This document shows, one piece after another, positions 10,791 through 22,282 of a stretch of DNA of 64,000 nt. The position numbers and the translations under genes are program-made. A model generated the notes under the pieces. That model saw only the letters and a list, made by a program, of their open reading frames with translations. It made no database searches and was not told where the DNA came from. Location of the stretch: positions 120,312,114 to 120,376,113 of the forward strand of contig NC_073305.1 of NCBI RefSeq assembly GCF_027595985.1, written 5' to 3'. Origin of the DNA: Sorex araneus. Its lineage: Eukaryota > Chordata > Mammalia > Eulipotyphla > Soricidae. Numbering within the stretch: the stretch's first letter is position 1; every line of letters begins with the position of its first letter.

Positions 10791-12548
10791 GACAGGAACA
10801 ATATGGGAACTTTAGGAGACCATTGAGAGAGGGAAGCAAAGGGAGGAGAGAGAAGATAAAGGCTGAGGAGGAAGTATGGAGGTGGGGGCAAGTGGAGGGA
10901 GGACTGTGGCAGGCTGTGGGTAGTCAAAAGTCAATAACATTGATCTGAAAATTTAAAGAAAAAAATTATTTTTACACCTACAAAGAGAATATATATGTAA
11001 CAATATTCAAGTGACAGCAATGAAATAAACATAATGACAGATTAAGACCCACCCATTAAAAGGTTCTTCTTTTAATCTAAGTTGTCTTAAACACTTAATA
11101 ATTATGTTATCTTTATGCTAAAAGATTTCCTTTGAGTTATTTGGTACGGCCAGGGTGAAAGTTCAAAGGGCTAGAACACAATCTTGACATATATAAACCC
11201 TGAAATTTAGTCGCTAATACAATTTGCCTCCTCCCACTGCCCCCAACCCTTAGCTCTGCATGCTTGCAGTAGCTGTGGTAGTCCCTGAGCACTGCCACGT
11301 GGACTCTGAACAGCCCCACAGTTTTAGGATTAAGCATTGAGCTGTCAGCCTGCACAGTCAGATCAATTATCAGGGGAAGGCCTCCAGAACCCATAGTGCT
11401 GCTGGGAAAAACTCCTCTCCTTGTCCCTCACCCCCACCTCTGCCACACACACAAACCATCATAACACACCGCTCTTGATCGTTAGCAGAAACCCAAGATG
11501 ATCCAGAAAGAGACCTCTAATAACTGCAAATGGATCAGGGAATCAGGGTATCGTTGACCAACAGTTTCAATTGCTGATACTTCTCAGCTATAACATATGC
11601 AGGTTTACTATGAACCAAATCACCAATCCAAAATCCCAGAACACTGAACAAGTTAAGTAGGTATCTCTTTATTTCAACAACATATTATATGCTTTTAATT
11701 CTCTTGAGAAATTTAAAGTAAAGCTAATTGCTATTTTTATTGATGAAAGATTAAAGATCTTTTGTCTTTTATCTTTTTAAATGAAAACCCGAGGTTTCTA
11801 TTCTGCTTTTAAGCAGCTGTTTATTGATTCTTTTTATAGTTTTTCCACCAGCATTAACATAGGTCTGTTTTGCTTCATCTATTCCTCTGAAAAATTTGTC
11901 ACCCACACCTATCACCTGCTTCCTTTGTTTTCTTCCTTTTGAGGATGGAGTGGGAGGAAGCAAAAAGTCAGAAAACCCACAGACACACAGACATAATGCA
12001 AACTCTCACGCAGTTTTTTTTTTCCCACTCCCTTCTGTTTCTTACCTGGTCCAAAATGTCATTCTTTCAGTTTGTGTTTATTTTGTTTCCTAGTATAAAC
12101 ATTGTTTATTCTGCTCTTCTGAGAACAGAATAGTTCTGTGACTAGGATTTAAAAAATACTTCTTAGTATTTTGAACCCAGTAAAAGTGTTTGTAACTATG
12201 AGCAAACATATGTAAGATTCTTTAACAGAAGAGAAAATAAGGAAATGTCACTCTAACAGATGCTTCCACTCATTCAAAACAACAACAATAATGATCCAAA
12301 GAAATGTTATGTCCTACCAAATGAAGCAAAAGTATAACTCAAAATGTTGTAAGATCAGCAGCTCCTGGATATATATATACACAAATGGCAACTACAGTTA
12401 GCAATATTGTGTGATGTATTTTAAAGTTGTTCAAAGAGTAACTTATCCAACATGGTAAAATTTTTTTAAAAAGTTACAAATATGGGTATTCATGAATGGT
12501 AATTAAAATTTTTGTGGTGATTGTTTTACAACCTGCATATATTAAGTC
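10791..12548. other. Mostly unique DNA, purine-rich at 10810-10920
   Basis: The first 130 bases are a G/A-rich stretch (GGGAGGAGAGAGAAGATAAA type) that may be a decayed L1 3' UTR. After 10930 I see no recognised repeat. A GC-richer patch at 11215-11410 has no coding signature that I trust. Confidence 0.4.
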
Positions 12549-12754
12549 ATTAGATCATATAGCACTGTAGCACTTTCGTCCTGTTGTTCATCAATTTGCT
12601 CAAGCGGGCACCAGTAATGTCTCCTTTGTGAGGCTTGCTGTCATTGTTTTTAGCATATTGAATACTCCATGGGTAGCTTGCTAGGCTCTGCCATACAGGC
12701 GGCATACTCGCAGTAGCTTGCCGGGCTCTCCAAGAGGAACTATTAGGTCATATA
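12549..12754 (-). mobile_element. 5'-truncated type B SINE with target-site duplication
   Basis: The element (12562-12741) is flanked by 13-bp repeats ATTAGATCATATA (12549-12561) and ATTAGGTCATATA (12742-12754), one mismatch. On the minus strand it starts inside the body at the GAGAGCCCGGCAAGC module, so the whole tRNA head is missing. It ends in the RTE-type tail and ACAGTGCTAC repeats. The duplications show that the truncation happened at insertion and not by later deletion. Confidence 0.85.
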
Positions 12755-14149
12755 CCTAATATAATGTTCTATGTCAATTATATTTCAGCAAGAAAGAGAC
12801 TTTGCTACATTTCTAAACTACCATTTATAAATTTAGAAAACAAAAAAGTTGTATTGATTTTCCTGATTTCTAGATGTTTCTTATTAAGGAGAATAAAATT
12901 AACAGTATTCTGCTTACTTGAACTGTATCTGACCATGTGAAGATATCCAATACCCAGTAAAGAGCACTTATGATGCCTTAGAGAGAACACAGAGAAGGTA
13001 AGAGAGTGATACATTCATTTTTCTTAGTTTAATTGGAACTAACCCAGTTTATTGACGCAGTTCTTCAAGATATACAAAGGCACTTGACGGAGGGAAATGG
13101 AATTAGTCACAAGCACCTTGGTCAGGAGAAATGACCATGTAACTAATGTATATTTTGAAACAAAAATTTTAAACATCTAGAGAATTGTCAGAGGCCCAGT
13201 CAAGCAAACACTGCTGTGAATTTTTGAACCTCCAGAGAAATCTGTGAGTGTTACTCAATCCCGCTGTAGTGAGGTGGATCATCTTACTGTTTCCACAGCT
13301 GCCAGGGTATTAAATTCTTACTTCATCCAATGCTGTGATCATTGTACTGTGTCAAACTACATACCAGTCAAGTGTTCAAGCAAGTACTGGCAGAGGGCTC
13401 TTCCTGGAGGCTCTCGGGCTCTGATCAATGCAAGTCTACTTGCTCCTCAAAGACCAGCCATATTGACTACTTATTGGCTAACAGTAATCTTTCCTGGGTT
13501 TCTGCATGAGTTGTAAATCATTTCTTGTTAGAGCCATAAAAAGTGATTATTAATATCATCATCTTTGAAGTCAAGGGTTGAGTCATCAACAAAAAAAGAT
13601 ATTTTTAAGGTGAAGGATGGAACTCACCACTGTAAATATACACTAACCATTAAAATACAGAGAAATACATAGAAAATGAAAATAAGTGACTTACAACTTT
13701 TCTTTACTACATTCTTTGAGCACAATTTCAGTTCTTTCCACTTTAGAATACCAAATTATGTTACATATTTTGAGTTTCACAGAAATCTTAATAAGTATCA
13801 ATCATGCATATGAATTGATATCATAGATAATATCACCTCCTCCCCTTGAAATACATGCTATTATTTAGCATTGATCATTTAATATGTTTAAAATGCAGGT
13901 GTGATTTATTTATGCTAGACATATTTTTATAAAGAAATTTTATGTAATTTTCTAGAGTAGGTTAACTATGAACATGAAAGTGATACTTTCATTAGTGAAA
14001 AGAATCTGAATATATTTTCAATTAAAAATTCTATTGTTTATAAATTAATATTTCAAAATATTCTACCATTTCTTAGTACAAGAAAAATGTATCTATATAA
14101 TTTCCTGTATTAACAGTATACATGAATAATATACATATATATATAATAT
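12755..14149. other. Unique DNA with a GC-richer island at 13190-13520
   Basis: No recognised repeat. 13244-13516 has a 90-codon open frame in a patch visibly richer in G+C than its surroundings. No protein family is recognised and clear splice sites are lacking, so I do not call a gene. Confidence 0.4.
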
Positions 14150-14439
14150 ACAGATACTGGTCAAATGTAATGCGATTTGGAGAGGACCAGTGGACTAGAG
14201 CCATTACTGACTGGATTCCATGGGACATCAAAAGAATGCCTGGCCACCCACCTACAAGATGGTCAGACTTCTTCATCAAGACCCTGAACAAACAGTTTGA
14301 GGCTCTCCATGTTCCTGGAGTGAGTAGATACCATTGGGCTACACTAGTACATGACAAGGGCGAATGGAGGTGTTACTGGCACCTGCTCAAACAAACTGAT
14401 GAAGAAAGGGATGACAAGTGACACAGTGAGACAGATACT
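14150..14439 (+). pseudogene. RTE-like LINE fragment: open C-terminus of the RT protein
   Basis: Between 9-bp repeats ACAGATACT (14150-14158 and 14431-14439) lies a 5'-truncated LINE end. Frame from about 14160 to the stop at 14419-14421 is open for about 86 residues. It contains FGEDQWTRAITDWIPWD, then [11 protein letters not shown], then HWATLVHDKGEW and an acidic end DEERDDK. This W-x-R, P-P-T-R-W, DR-x-x-W arrangement is the C-terminal region that follows the reverse transcriptase in RTE-clade non-LTR elements. Its last ~70 bp are nearly the same as the tails of type B and C elements. It lacks RT and endonuclease domains, so it is dead. Confidence 0.75.
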
Positions 14440-15350
14440 ATATATTATAATGAATATGCATGGTTTAATTTTTCAAAAAATTATGTCCTCCCTTATTTTT
14501 GTCTCCCTAGAAACATAGAAAACTAAAACTTCAAAAGTGAAGTTTGAGTTTTACTAATTAAATAACTGCTTAATAGTTATTTGATGTGTTATTTGTTATT
14601 TGATATGTAATAGTTATTTTTGTGACTCTGAGAGTAAAAATATAAAAAAAAAATTGTGAGGATTGAATTTTGGTGCAGGAAACACATAAGAACTAAGCAA
14701 AGCATTGACTTATAAATAACAATCTATTATCCTTTAAAATTATAACTTAAAATTTTCCTAAGAAATAAAACATACAGATAAAACTTAAAACTTTCTAATA
14801 ATTGGGAATAAAATTCACAGAAAGAAATTTCACAAAACAAAATAACTTAAGGTAATGCCATAGTTAGCACACAAAAATTTCAAACATATATTGTGCTTAA
14901 TTCTCTAGGAAATAATCATTATAACACTTGGGGATAGAAGTACGAGATAAATTGCCATTAGATATTATGTTGCACTTAGTAGCATCTAATTTGTTGTCAT
15001 GATTTTTTCCCAGTAATTTCCCTGATTTCTTACAGCCATTCTGTGCTATAAATTAAAATCAACTGTTCCTTTGTAAAGAAAATATAAATAAGTGAATGTA
15101 TAATGATGGTTGCTGAAAACCCCATAGACAATTTATGACTGGAGAATTGAGCAGAATTTTTAAATCTTGTTGTAGATTTACTCATATTTATTTAGAATTG
15201 AAATGTTTCTTCTGTTAGAAAATGTGTGTTCAAAGAACTAAGTGCGGATAAAAAAAGAATTATGTACAATTGAGTATCACATGTTTCATAAAATAGGGCA
15301 GATGGCCATTTAGGTTTTCATTATAGGCAATTTGAAATAATAATCATAAA
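14440..15350. other. Unique AT-rich DNA, nothing recognised
   Basis: Very AT-rich, with repeated TAGTTATTTG-like units near 14570-14620. No gene or repeat family recognised. Confidence 0.45.
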
Positions 15351-15354
15351 ACAA

Positions 15355-15515
15355 TAAACACTAGGGCTTATGGTGTGCCCGGGCATGTGTTAGGAACATT
15401 ATGTAAATTACCTCTTTTCATTTTCATGACAATATGGGAGCAATATTCTTATCATTTTGTTTTACATAGAAGAAACTTAGGTCTCAGGTTAAAATATTTT
15501 CTTAAGAAAATAAGT
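15355..15515 (-). repeat. MIR fragment, minus strand
   Basis: The plus strand shows the reverse complement of the MIR 3' half in the expected order: GTGTTAGGAAC, ATTATGTAAATTACCTC, TTCATGACAATATG, and TTTTACATAGAAGAAACTTAG. A typical ancient tRNA-derived mammalian SINE. Confidence 0.6.
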
Positions 15516-15554
15516 AATCTGTGATGCCAATGTTCATCTCTCTAATCTCTGCTT

Positions 15555-15738
15555 AGTAAAGGTGAAGTTGGAACTGGAAAAATAAAGGCACCTGCCTTGC
15601 ATGAGGCATATCCAGGTTTGATCACAGGCACCCAATATATTCTCCAAAATCCCACCAGGAGACATCTCCAAATACAGAGCCAAGATCAAACCCTGAGAAA
15701 CACCAGGAGTGCCCACCTCCCAATAAAATAAAGGTGAA
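15555..15738 (+). repeat. Type A SINE, diverged
   Basis: Head TTGGAACTGGAAAAATAAAGG is weak. TGCCTTGCATGAGG and a B-box-like GGTTTGATCACAGG are clear. The body has AACACCAGGAGTGCCC, then an A-rich tail with AATAAAATAAAG. Confidence 0.65.
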
Positions 15739-16449
15739 AGCAACCAAAGAGATGAACAAAACAATATTTTTAATAAATCCCCTTTTAAATATATAAAAAT
15801 GCAAAGTGAAAGATTTTAATATTTTCTCCAAAATTAAGACTGTGTCAACATAGATTTTTCATGTTATTTTGCATATTTTATTCACCTAATTTAATTGAAT
15901 TTTAGCAGACATTTCAGTTACGGCATAGATCTTTCCATAAGAACATTGAGAAATATGAGAATTCATTAATAGTGTGTGCATTTATAAATTATAAATTCGA
16001 CATATAATTAAAAACTGTTATATATAAAATAGTCATTATTTAGCTCTGTATACGTATGTCTATGAACACATATGCATATGTATATGTCTATAGCTAAAAA
16101 CACACTTGCAACATAAGCATCCCATATCAAGATTATGGTTACAAACTGGGAGAGTTCAGGAATAAAAATGTCCTAAAATTTAAGAAGCTTATTATACTTC
16201 ACTAGGTCTCAGCTCTAACTTAATATTCGAGGCTTTCCTCTGTCGGTCTTTGCCTTCTGCCTGAATACTTTCATCATCTCAGCTACGGGTTCTAATTAAT
16301 CCACACATGTTAAATCTCTACTATTTACTTATTTATTTGGTGTGAAATTGATATAGTTTTATTAATGAAACTTATTTAGAAATCTATGAAGGTAGAGGAG
16401 GAAAGAAACATATGTTCAAGAAGAAACATGAGTTTGAGAAAGCAAACAA
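15739..16449. other. Unique AT-rich DNA, nothing recognised
   Basis: Contains alternating TATGCATATG and TATATG stretches near 16050-16090. No gene or recognised repeat. Confidence 0.45.
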
Positions 16450-16558
16450 GCAAAGAGACATAGGTGGAGGGATGGGTGTTTGATCATTGTGTGATTGTAA
16501 CCCAAACATGAAAGCTTGTAACTATCTCACAGTGATTCAATAAAATTTAAAAAAAATA
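16450..16558 (+). repeat. Short L1 3' UTR end
   Basis: GGTGGAGGGATGGGTGTTTG, then CTTGTAACTATCTCACAGTG and ATTCAATAAAATTT with an A-rich tail. This is the same terminal module that ends the chimeras at 9.8 and 52.1 kb. It is a strongly 5'-truncated insertion of L1 or of the chimera, and I cannot tell which. Confidence 0.55.
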
Positions 16559-16980
16559 AGCTAGTGATAAATGTGTTCAATAGGGAATACGGGCTTGAAT
16601 AGCAAGCCTTTATAATTGTATTCTCACATGCATAAGGATATTATTTTTTCACTCTTCTGTGTCTTTCACTGACAATGTGGTGCATCATAAAAAATAATCT
16701 TTTTATATTCAGGAATCACTTAAAAATGAAAAGCTGAATAAGTGAAAAACTGGAATATTATGTAGTAGATTCTTAATTTGAGAGTAGCTGGGAATAAGGA
16801 AGTAGTTACTTCTATCAATAACTGCCTTGTATTATATAGGAAGGTTGATGAAATTGTGTATTTGGGAGTGATGAGAACTCTTCCTAGGAGACCCCTTCCA
16901 ATCAATTTTAGGGTCTAATGTTAAGATATTATCTATTTAAGATAATTGTAAAATTACTAGGTAGTAAAAACTTTCAACTT

Positions 16981-17122
16981 GGGGGCAAGACATATAGTAG
17001 AGCAGGCAGGGTGTTTGCCTTGCATGCTGTCAACTCGTCTTCTTCGGTCCTTGACATTCAATATGGTTCTCTGAGCACTGCCAAGAGTGATTTCTGAGTG
17101 CAGAGCCAGAAATTAAAAAAAC
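16981..17122 (+). repeat. Type A SINE, short
   Basis: Head GGGGGCAAGACATATAGTAG, then TTGCCTTGCATGC and the body phrases CACTGCCAAGAGTGATTTC and GAGTGCAGAGCCAG. A short A-rich tail follows. An internal deletion before the tail is likely. Confidence 0.7.
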
Positions 17123-17214
17123 CTTCAAATTAAGAAACAAAGTAGTTCTAAAACACTTCAACTTAAAAAATAAAGTATTTATATGAAATAAGGCCCTTCC
17201 TTCCACCTTCTTTT

Positions 17215-18582
17215 AATTTTTTTAAATTTATTTTTTTAATTAGTCACCTTGAGGGTACAGTTACATTTTTACCCATCTTCGTGCTTGTGTTTCCCTCATA
17301 CAGTGTTCGAGAACCCATCCCTCCACCAGTGTCCATTCTCCACCACCATGGAACCCAGTATCCCTCCCACCTCTAATCCCATCCCCCCACCACACCCCAC
17401 TCCGCCTCTGTGGCAGGGTATTCCATTTTGTTCTCTCTCTCCTTTTGGGTGTTGTGATTTGTGATAGGAGTATTGAGTGGCCATCATGTTCACTAGTCTA
17501 CTTTCCGCACGCATCTCCCTTCCCGAGTGGGATTTCCAACCACATTTTACTTGGTATTCCTTTCTCTATCCAGGCTGCCTTTCCCCCCAGCATGTGAGGT
17601 CAGCTTCCAAGCCATGTAGCCAACCTCCTTGTATTATATACTACTATTCTTGGGTGTTAGTCTCCTACTCTGTTATCTTATATTCCACAGATGAGATAAA
17701 TTTTTCTATGTCTGTCCCTCTCTTTCTGACTATTTTACTTAGCACAATATTTTCCATGTTGATCCACTTATATGCAAAGTTCATGACTTCATCTTTTCTA
17801 ACAGCTGCATAGTATTCCATTGTATAGATGTACCAAAGCTTCTTTAATCAATCATCTGTTCTTGGGCACTCGGGTTCTTTCCACATTCTGTCTATTGTAA
17901 ACAGTGCCACGATGAACATATAAGTGCAGATGTCATTTTGACTATACTTTTTTGCGTCTTCAGGATATATTCCCAGAAGTAGTATTGCTGGATCAAATGG
18001 AAGCTCAATTTATAATTTTTTGAGAAGTGTCCATATTGTTTTTCAAAGGGGCTGGACCAGTCAGCATTCCCAGCTGCAGTGTAGAAGGGTCCCTTTCTCC
18101 TCACATCCTCTCCAACAGTGGTTGCTTTTGTTCTTTCGGATGTGTGCCATTCTCTGTGGTGTAAGGTGGTATCTCATAGTTGTTTTGATCTGCATATCCC
18201 TGATGATTAGTGATGCAGAGCATTTGTTCATGTGCCTTTTGGCGATTCGTATCTCTTCCTTAGAAAAGTTTCTGTTCATTTCTTCGGCCCATTTCTGATG
18301 GGGTTGGATGTTTTCTTCTTGTAGAGTTCAACCAGTGCTTTATATACCCTTGATATCAACCCCTTATCAGATGGTATTGGGTGAATATTCTTTCCCATTC
18401 TGTTTATTGTCTTTGTATTTTGGTCACTGTATCTTTTGCCATGCAGAAGTTTCTTAGCTTAATATAGTCCCATTTGTTTATCTCTGATTCCACTTGGTTG
18501 ATCAGTTGCGTGTCATCTTTGAAGATACCTGCAGCTTCAATATCATGGAGGGTTTTTCTGACCTGAGGCACATATTTCCCTA
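17215..18582 (-). pseudogene. L1 ORF2 C-terminus and 3' UTR (non-inverted part)
   Basis: Minus-strand frames show the ORF2 C-terminal region in pieces: INKWDYIKLRNFCMAKDT near 18430-18510, then the MRYHLTP and [14 protein letters not shown] zinc-knuckle-like part at 18061-18200. The ORF2 stop codon lies at 17665-17667. From there to 17215 is the 3' UTR with its polypurine tract and GGTGGTGGAG module. Frame changes break the protein into several short open frames, so it is inactive. Confidence 0.8.
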
Positions 18583-20140
18583 ATACCAAAAGCAAACAAA
18601 GACACCACAAAAAAAGAAAACTATAGACCAATATCCCTGATGAATACCGATGTGAAGATCCTCAACAAAATATTAGCAAATGGAATCCAACAACTTATCA
18701 AAAAGATCATACACCATGACCAAGAGGGATTCATCCTGGGGCTGTAAGAATGGTTTAACATTCAGAAATCAATCAACATAATCCATCATATCAATAAAAG
18801 TAAAGATATAACCATATGATCATATCAATAGATGCAGAGAAAGCATTTGACAAGATCCAACATCCGTTCATGATAAAAACTCTCACCAAAATGGGTTTCC
18901 TCAATATAGTCAAAGTCATCTACCACAAACCTATGGCAAGTATTATCCTCAATGGGGAAAAGCTAAGGGCCTTTCCTCTAAGATCAGGGACAAGACAAGA
19001 ATTCCCACTCTCGGGGCTGGAGAGATAGCACAGCGGGTAGGGCGTTTGCCTTGCACGTGTCTGACCAGGGTTCAAATCCCAGCATCCCATATTGTCCCCT
19101 GAGCAAGGCCAGGGGTAATTCCTGAGTGTAGAGCCAGGAGTGGCCCCTGTGCATCGCCAGGTGTGACCCAAAAAGCAAAAAAAAATAAAGATTGCCCACT
19201 CTCACCACTGCTGTTCAATATAGTACTGGAAGTACTTGCAATAGCTGTTAGGCAAGAAAAAGATATTAAGGACATCCAGGTAGGAAAAGAAGAAATCAAA
19301 CTCTCACTATTCGCAGATGATATGATACTATATCTAGAGAAGCCTAAAACCTCTACTAAGAAACTCTTAGAAACAATAGACATATAGTAAAGTCGCAGGC
19401 TATAAAATCAATACCCAAAAATCCATGGCCTTCCTATTTACAAACAATGAGACAGAGGAAAGGGACATGAAAAAAAACAATCCCATTCACAATCGTGCCC
19501 CAGAAAAATCAAGTACCATGGAATCAGCTTAACTAAAGAAGTAAAGGAACTCTACAAAGGAAACTATAAAACACTACTCCATGAAATAAAAGAGGACATG
19601 AGAAAATGGAAACATATCCCCTGCTCATGGATAGGGAGAATCAACATTGTCAAAATGGCAATACTCCCTAAAGCAATATACAGATTAAACGTGATCCCTA
19701 TAAAAATACCCATAAAATTCTTCAAAGAAATGGATCAAGCAATCCTGAAATTCATATGGAACAACAAACGCCCACGGATAGCTAAAACAATTCTTCGTAA
19801 AAAGATGATGGGAGGCATCACCCTCCCCAACCTTAAACTTTACTACAAAGTGGTAACAATTAAAACAGCATGGTACTGGAACAAAGGCAGAGCCGCAGAC
19901 CAGTGGAACAGAGTGGAATATCCCTACACACAACCTCAAATGCATGATCATCTAATCTTTGATAAGGGAGCAAGAAATGTGAAGTGGAGCAAGGAAAGCC
20001 CTTTAACAAATGGTGCTAGCATAACTGGACAACTACATGCAAAAGAATGGACCTCGACCTGACACCATGCACAAAAAGCAGATCAAAATGGATTAAAGAC
20101 CTCAACATCAGACCACAATCCATAAGGTACATCCACCTCC
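18583..20140 (+). pseudogene. L1 ORF2 reverse-transcriptase region (inverted part), interrupted by a SINE
   Basis: Plus-strand translation gives [20 protein letters not shown] near 18615, then [17 protein letters not shown] near 18820, and the catalytic FADD motif at 19310-19321 after the inserted SINE. It continues through [15 protein letters not shown] and [13 protein letters not shown] to about 20140. By comparison with a typical ORF2 of about 1,275 residues, it covers roughly residues 525-980. Stops and frame changes at 18745-18810 and 19388-19590 inactivate it. The longest open run is 154 codons (19598-20062). Confidence 0.85.
18997..19203 (+). mobile_element. Type A SINE inside L1 ORF2, with target-site duplication
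   Basis: The element (19013-19187) begins GGGGCTGGAGAGATAGCACA, has A box TAGCACAGCGGG and B-box-like GGTTCAAATCC, and ends in an A-rich tail. The flanks AAGAATTCCCACTCTC (18997-19012) and AAGATTGCCCACTCTC (19188-19203) are a 16-bp duplication with two mismatches. It separates two parts of the reverse-transcriptase frame, so it is younger than the L1 insertion. Confidence 0.9.
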
Positions 20141-20149
20141 TTTTTTAAA

Positions 20150-20538
20150 GGACTAACTTTTATCACTGAAATACAAATTACCACCTCCAGGCATATATTT
20201 CTATTTTATCATATTTTATAACACCTATAATTGATTTACAATGTTTTTTTGTTTGTTTTAAACATTTCCTTAAAACCATGAAGCTAAACACCCTACTTTT
20301 TTTTTTAATAAAGTGTCTTAACGTCTCATACCTAGCTCTAATTCTTGTGATCTAACATTGAAAACTGAATGGCATAAACTGAAACTCAAGCACATAGAAG
20401 AGGTCACATAAATTTAATGTTAGAAAGATTCAATTGCTCACCCATGTTTAAAGTTGTATCTTTTATGCATGATCACTTTGGATTTGCACACAGAGGGGAA
20501 GTCAAATCCATGAAGGACATGAGGCTAGATCAGTCACT
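20150..20538. other. Unique AT-rich DNA, nothing recognised
   Basis: Sequence flanking the L1 insertion on its right. No gene or repeat recognised. Confidence 0.45.
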
Positions 20539-20540
20539 GA

Positions 20541-20710
20541 TCTAGAGAGGACAGAGGGTAAGCAAGAAGCTTGCTTTGCAGGCACCTAGCCTGGCTTTGA
20601 TCCTCTGCACCGGAAACAATATGGTTTCCGGGCCCCAGCAGGAGAGCACAGAGCTAGGAATAAGCCCTGGGAACCCTCTTTGTGACCTCACACAAACAAA
20701 CAAACAAAAT
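20541..20710 (+). repeat. Type A SINE, diverged
   Basis: Head AGAGAGGACAGAGGGTAAGC, TTGCTTTGCAGGC, B-box-like GGCTTTGATCC, body AGAGCTAGGAATAAGCCCTG, and a CAAA-repeat tail at 20693-20708. Confidence 0.65.
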
Positions 20711-22027
20711 AGAATCATTGGTGACTCAGTAATGTCACAACAGAGCAGTCACGGTTTATTTCCTCCAAGAATTATAGACAAATGACTCTATACTGAAATA
20801 GGAACATATTTGCTGGTGGTTGACATTAATTTTAGAAAAAGCTTAGAAATAAATATGCACCCCCGAAGTTGGTTAGACAAGTGAATATTATGCTTCGTGA
20901 TAGGGAGTAAGTAATTATGTAGGAATCTGATGGAGAATTTTATAATAATTACCTGTGAATATTTTGAAGATGATATTGATTCATGTCAAAAAGGGCAGTC
21001 ATTAAATTAGGGATCAGCTGTGGAGAGCAGATGCCACAACAGAAACTATATCAAGGCAGAGAGCATAAAATGAGATATTGTAAGAAAAAATAGGCACAGC
21101 ATTTTGATTAGTCTTCCTTGTAAGAAAAGTGAAGAAAAATTGGAATTAATACACAGTATTTAAAATCTAAAGTAAGAGGTTTTCTTTTTAAATTGCATAT
21201 TACAAAATCTACCCTGAATGACATAAAAAATCCCTGAACAATAACTAGCCAAGGATATAAGGTGAGAATTAAAGGAAGATGAGAAACTGAGTTGTTTTAT
21301 CCTTTCTCTTAACCATTTTAGGACTGTCAGAGTTCTAGAGGTGAGTGTTCAGGGGAGACAAAAAACAAAGAAAGGGTGAAACTTAACATGTGCCTAAACT
21401 CTCTGGATTGGGTTGATTTATTCAAAACTACATTTGACCTTGAGAAAAATAAGACCCTATCCTGTCCTATCGCTCCAGGTTCAAAATAGAGCTATTCTAC
21501 ATTTATGTTTTGTTTCTAAGTGTTTAACTATTTCACCTATGGCCAAATTACTTCAATGGCTTCAAACATGGCATTCTTGAGGTCAAATTCTTCCTTTTTG
21601 ATGCTCCAACAAAATTATTAACTCTGTAACCTGTCATTGAGCTCATATCCCAGACCTGACAAGATAACTTTGTTTGAAACAAAGTCCAGATGAAAGAATA
21701 ATACTGTGAGAAGAAAAACCCCAAAGTACACTCACTTAAGAGAGATAGGTAATGCCAAGATTACGTATAAAAGATAGAGTTTAGACTCCCAATTTTCAAT
21801 ACATCATAAAATTTTAAAAATCGCTCATGTATCTCAACCATGATGCAGGTTGAGATACTTCTAAATTATCCAAGTGAGTATTGTATGTCAAGATAAAAAT
21901 TCTATAATAATTTTAAAACTTCAATTGCTATCATACAATGTGATCAACATAGGAGTTTTTCACATGCTGATCAAATTATATTATATGATATAAATGACAT
22001 GCAAATTCATAAACCATTCCACATTTT
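20711..22027. other. Unique AT-rich DNA, nothing recognised
   Basis: No family recognised. Open frames are short and uninformative. Confidence 0.45.
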
Positions 22028-22282
22028 GGGTGCTGGAGCGATAGCACAGCGAGTAGTGCGTTTGCCTTGCAAGCAGCCGACCTGGGTTCGATTCCTCTCC
22101 TCCTTTTGGAGAGCCCAGCAAACTACTGAGTGTATTTTGCCTTTAGGGCAGAGCCTGGCAGGCTGCCTGTGGCCTATTTGATATGCCAAAAACAGCAACA
22201 ACAAGTCTCACAATGGAAACATTACTGGTGCCTGCTGGAGCAAAACCGATGAGCAATGGGATGATAGTGACAGTGATTATAA
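22028..22282 (+). repeat. Type B SINE, near full length
   Basis: The best complete type B copy on the plus strand. Head GGGTGCTGGAGCGATAGCAC with A box TAGCACAGCGAG, TTGCCTTGCAAGCAG, and B box GGTTCGATTCC. The body is GGAGAGCCCAGCAAACTAC then GAGCCTGGCAGGCTG, with the ATTTGATATGCC segment. The RTE-type tail is ATTACTGGTGCCTGCTGGAG, and it ends in short GACAGTGAT repeats without poly(A). Confidence 0.9.

Larger units (their letters stand above)
17202..20146 (-). mobile_element. L1 insertion with a 5' inversion (twin-priming structure)
   Basis: The left part (about 17215-18582) is L1 on the minus strand with its A-rich 3' end at the left border. The right part (about 18583-20140) is L1 on the plus strand, carrying the reverse-transcriptase region. 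At the junction the right part starts with the most 5' L1 sequence. At its outer edge it reaches ORF2 sequence just upstream of where the left part begins. That order is what twin priming produces. Candidate duplication: TCCACCTTCTTTT (17202-17214) and TCCACCTCCTTTT (20132-20144), one mismatch; microhomology with L1 is possible at the right copy. Confidence 0.8.

Noticed and set aside
11215..11410. Possible exon or SINE in a GC-richer patch
   Set aside because: Open on minus for 85 codons, but no splice signals, family or repeat order that I can support.
19163..20062. Active reverse transcriptase gene
   Set aside because: The FADD motif is present, but the frame is part of an inverted, truncated L1 with stops and an internal SINE.
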